DNA of 5,209 nucleotides from Methanomicrobiales archaeon (GTDB taxonomy: Archaea; Halobacteriota; Methanomicrobia; Methanomicrobiales; Methanoculleaceae), in the NCBI GenBank assembly GCA_012510335.1, contig JAAZIF010000261.1, forward strand, positions 1 through 5,209, read 5' to 3'. Under the pieces are notes generated by a model, which saw only the letters and a list, made by a program, of their open reading frames with translations, was not told the DNA's origin and made no database searches. Shown here piece by piece: positions 4,673-5,209 of the stretch. Every line of letters starts with the position of its first letter. Within the stretch, counting starts at the first letter, position 1. Both the position numbers and the translations under genes were made by a program.

Positions 4673-5209
4673 TATCGATAAACTCCTCTTCTCTATCCCG
4701 GGGGATGAACGCCCCGGCCGCTATCCTGTGCCCGCCGCCGGCACCGCCCACCCTCTCCGACGCCTGTGCGAGCGCCTCCTGGAGGTCGACACCCCGGGCA
4801 AGCGCCCACTGGTTGGTCCGCATCGAGACCTTGGTGACATCCGGCTCATCCACGAGCGCTGAAAGCACCATTATCGGTTTTCTCCAGTCGAGTTTCGAGA
4901 GCGCCATACCGGCGCCTATACCGACGATGGTGTCCGGGAAATGGTCGCCGGTGTGTATGTACTGCAGGTGGGAGAGTTCGGTCACCCCTGTATCAAGTAT
5001 GTAATTGAGAAGGTCGCGTATGACCGAGCGGTGGTTTGCGAGCATGTACTCGGCCTCGCGGTAAGCGGCTCCCCTCTCCCCGCGGCATATCCGGCCACCT
5101 ACCTTCGGATTTGCCCACCGGCCGCAGGCGTTGAGAAGGGTGGCGTACTCGGAGGCGTTCCTGAGCGGTGTTCGCTCCTGCTCGTCGGGGAAGATGTAGG
5201 TCTCGCCGA
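4617..5209 (-). CDS. RecJ-like DHH/DHHA1 phosphoesterase (single-strand nuclease family), C-terminal part
   Basis: The frame is open without interruption from the right edge to TGA 4617-4619, so this is the last 196 residues of a longer protein. The internal ATG at 5045 is not the start: in-frame residues before it, including TPLRNASEYATLLNACGRW and GERGAAY, continue the same family. The pattern fits archaeal RecJ-like proteins, exonucleases of the DHH superfamily with metal-dependent phosphodiester cleavage, some of which join the CMG/GINS replication complex as GAN. The visible part contains the DHHA1 domain, with GIGAGMAL, a core strand RKPIMVLSALVDE, and the substrate-binding GGAGGGHRIAAGAFIP near the C terminus (GGGH motif). 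The DHH catalytic motifs lie outside the window, so activity cannot be judged. It is the first visible gene of the operon leading to PUA, NAC and TrmI. Confidence 0.88.
   Translation of the reverse strand, partial: GETYIFPDEQERTPLRNASEYATLLNACGRWANPKVGGRICRGERGAAYREAEYMLANHRSVIRDLLNYILDTGVTELSHLQYIHTGDHFPDTIVGIGAGMALSKLDWRKPIMVLSALVDEPDVTKVSMRTNQWALARGVDLQEALAQASERVGGAGGGHRIAAGAFIPRDREEEFIDSVNRILRRQSATAGKNDR
4683..4688 (-). promoter_or_regulatory. Ribosome binding site inside the DHH gene for the GTG-started PUA gene
   Basis: GAGGAG on the minus strand is followed after 10 nt by GTG 4672. It lies in codons of the upstream nuclease gene and supports an internal start with a 56-nt overlap. Confidence 0.5.

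Noticed and set aside
5043..5045. ATG at 5045 as the start of the DHH protein
   Set aside because: The same frame continues without stop to the window edge with family-like sequence, so the true start is outside.

Overview
The window is dense, GC-rich archaeal DNA, most likely from a methanogen of the order Methanomicrobiales (Methanoculleus-like). The evidence is a heterodisulfide reductase HdrA, an archaeal-type phosphopantetheine adenylyltransferase, archaeal NAC, archaeal TrmI, a PUA protein of the archaeosine-enzyme type, and a RecJ-like DHH nuclease. Shine-Dalgarno sites match the archaeal GGAGGTGA type, and many genes overlap by a few bases. The genus is inferred from composition and gene content, not proven.

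Layout, left to right. (1) Minus strand, 1-864: a CamH-type gamma-carbonic anhydrase-like gene overlaps by 8 nt the start of hdrA, which runs off the left edge. (2) A 91-nt divergent intergenic region (865-955) holds a dyad and a TATA-like box. (3) Plus strand, 956-1414: archaeal coaD, whose stop overlaps by 8 nt the stop of the convergent pyrI. (4) Minus strand, 1407-2767: pyrB-pyrI, the catalytic and regulatory chains of aspartate carbamoyltransferase, joined by an ATGA overlap. (5) A 176-nt divergent region (2768-2943) with an 11-bp inverted repeat and an A/T tract. (6) Plus strand, 2944-3123: a 59-residue, ten-cysteine protein starting with GTG, built from two copies of a 16-residue metal-binding-like repeat. 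(7) Minus strand, 3130-5209: a four-gene overlapping operon, read as recJ-like DHH gene (5' end outside the window), PUA protein, NAC, TrmI.

The last operon looks like nucleic-acid and translation housekeeping: a DHH nuclease, an RNA-binding protein, a ribosome-associated nascent-chain factor and a tRNA m1A methyltransferase. pyrBI supplies the first committed pyrimidine step and coaD a late step of CoA synthesis. The carbonic anhydrase/hdrA pair belongs to CO2 and thiol-disulfide metabolism of methanogenesis. No RNA genes, insertion sequences, CRISPR arrays or convincing intrinsic terminators are visible. The least explained items are the duplicated cysteine-rich miniprotein, and the HdrA that starts directly at its FAD domain and is coupled to a carbonic anhydrase homologue.
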